Assembly (NCBI GenBank): GCA_014860725.1
Contig: JACZJD010000406.1
Location: 1 to 5,759 of the forward strand
From: Aquamicrobium sp.
Lineage (GTDB): Bacteria > Pseudomonadota > Alphaproteobacteria > Rhizobiales > Rhizobiaceae
Direction of reading: 5' to 3'
Length of the DNA: 5,759 nt
Shown here: piece after piece, positions 5,246 through 5,759 of the stretch
Numbering within the stretch: the first letter of the stretch is position 1
How the letters are laid out: every line of letters starts with the position of its first letter
Made by a program: the position numbers and the translations under genes
Notes under the pieces: model-generated
The model's input: the letters and a program-made list of their open reading frames with translations, nothing else
What the model was told of the DNA's origin: nothing
Database searches by the model: none

Positions 5246-5326
5246 ATGGTTATGTGGGTTCCTGCCGGTGAAAATAAGGCGAAAGGACCCGGTCCCCGTG
5301 AGCGCGAACGAAGCCACCGAACATAA
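5246..5326 (+). other. Possible 26-codon leader reading frame overlapping the petA start
   Basis: ATG at 5246 opens a 26-residue frame (MVMWVPAGENKAKGPG...) that ends in TAA at 5324-5326, 29 nt inside petA and in a different frame. If translated it could couple to or dampen petA. No family resemblance was seen, and the spacing from the Shine-Dalgarno-like motif is long; it may be meaningless. Confidence 0.15.
5283..5287 (+). promoter_or_regulatory. Ribosome binding site of petA
   Basis: AAGGA lies 10 nt before the GTG at 5298 and supports that start. An in-frame GTG at 5268 would add ten residues before the usual N-terminus. Confidence 0.5.
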
Positions 5327-5759
5327 CCGTCGCGATTTCCTCTACATCGCTACCGGCGTCGCCGGCGTTGTCGGCGCAGGCGCAGCCGTCTGGCCGTTCA
5401 TCGACCAGATGCGGCCCGACGCGTCGACGCTGGCGCTGGCGACCATCGATGTCGACATCTCGGCCATCGAGCCGGGCATGTCGGTGACGGCCAAGTGGCG
5501 CGGCAAGCCGATCTTCATTCGCAACCGCACCGACGAGGAGGTGGAGGCCGCCAAGGCCGTGCCGCTCGCCGACCTCAAGGACCCCATCGCGCGCAACGAC
5601 AACATCGCTGCCGACGCGCCTGCCGACGACCTCTCGCGTTCGGCCGGCGAGGGCAAGGAAAACTGGATCGTCATGATCGGCTCCTGCACGCATCTCGGTT
5701 GCGTGCCGCTCGGCCAGGCCGGCGACTTCGGCGGCTGGTTCTGCCCCTGCCACGGCTCG
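5298..5759 (+). CDS. petA: Ubiquinol-cytochrome c reductase Rieske iron-sulfur subunit (5' part)
   Basis: The first 154 codons of the Rieske protein of the cytochrome bc1 complex, which passes electrons from ubiquinol to cytochrome c1 across the inner membrane. The N-terminus has a twin-arginine motif, RRDFLYIATG (11-20), and one membrane anchor (about 15-38), as in Tat-inserted Rieske proteins. Box I CTHLGC (130-135) and box II CPCHGS (149-154) are complete: C130, H132, C149 and H152 should bind the 2Fe-2S cluster, and C135-C151 should form the disulfide. The window ends directly after box II, so the C-terminal part is missing. The GTG start has AAGGA 10 nt upstream and gives the usual N-terminal length. 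petB and petC (fbcB, fbcC) are expected downstream. The identification is secure; the gene is also called fbcF. Confidence 0.96.
   Translation, partial: MSANEATEHNRRDFLYIATGVAGVVGAGAAVWPFIDQMRPDASTLALATIDVDISAIEPGMSVTAKWRGKPIFIRNRTDEEVEAAKAVPLADLKDPIARNDNIAADAPADDLSRSAGEGKENWIVMIGSCTHLGCVPLGQAGDFGGWFCPCHGS

Noticed and set aside
4989..5246. Minus-strand frame across the end of the small gene and the petA gap
   Set aside because: It has no recognisable motif or convincing ribosome site, and its composition fits an antisense shadow of the gene at 4757.
5285..5295. Palindrome GGACC-C-GGTCC next to the petA ribosome site
   Set aside because: A 1-nt loop is impossible and the realistic stem is only 4 bp, so ribosome-site masking is not supported.

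Overview
This GC-rich window looks chromosomal and alphaproteobacterial, most likely Hyphomicrobiales (Rhizobiales). The support is the strong G/C preference at third codon positions, the sequence style of the cytochrome bc1 Rieske subunit, and a small protein that resembles a Rhizobiales family (DUF6665). The genus cannot be settled from this sequence alone.

Layout. Positions 1-199 are an upstream region rich in inverted repeats; its first ~80 bases carry a coding-like three-base periodicity. Positions 200-2065 (+) encode an ABC exporter half-transporter. Positions 2107-2775 (-) hold a HicA/HicB toxin-antitoxin pair, convergent with the first ABC gene and divergent from the second. Positions 2865-4751 (+) encode a second ABC half-transporter. 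Positions 4757-5086 (+) encode a small helical protein only 5 nt after it. A 211-nt gap follows with a nested inverted repeat and a candidate promoter. From 5298 to the window edge runs the 5' part of petA (Rieske iron-sulfur subunit), cut just after its second cluster-binding box.

How the parts work together. The two ABC proteins share architecture and have complete ATPase motifs, so they probably form one heterodimeric exporter of unknown substrate. The last ~60 codons of their ATPase cores are almost identical at DNA level, unlike their membrane halves. The hicA-hicB pair sits on the opposite strand between them and has lower GC. It is bracketed by a 9-bp direct repeat, AATGAGCGA, that contains the ATGA stop/start overlap at the end of the first ABC gene and the start codon of the second. 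The simplest reading is that an ATGA-coupled exporter operon was split by acquisition of the toxin-antitoxin module. petA begins a separate unit for the respiratory bc1 complex.

Most worth checking: the direct-repeat scar; the open frame that joins the two ATGA junctions across the antisense strand of hicBA; the 13-bp hairpin whose loop is the hicB stop codon; the patch of DNA identity between the ABC genes; and the nested palindrome plus Shine-Dalgarno-like leader before petA. No insertion sequence, CRISPR array, tRNA or rRNA was seen.
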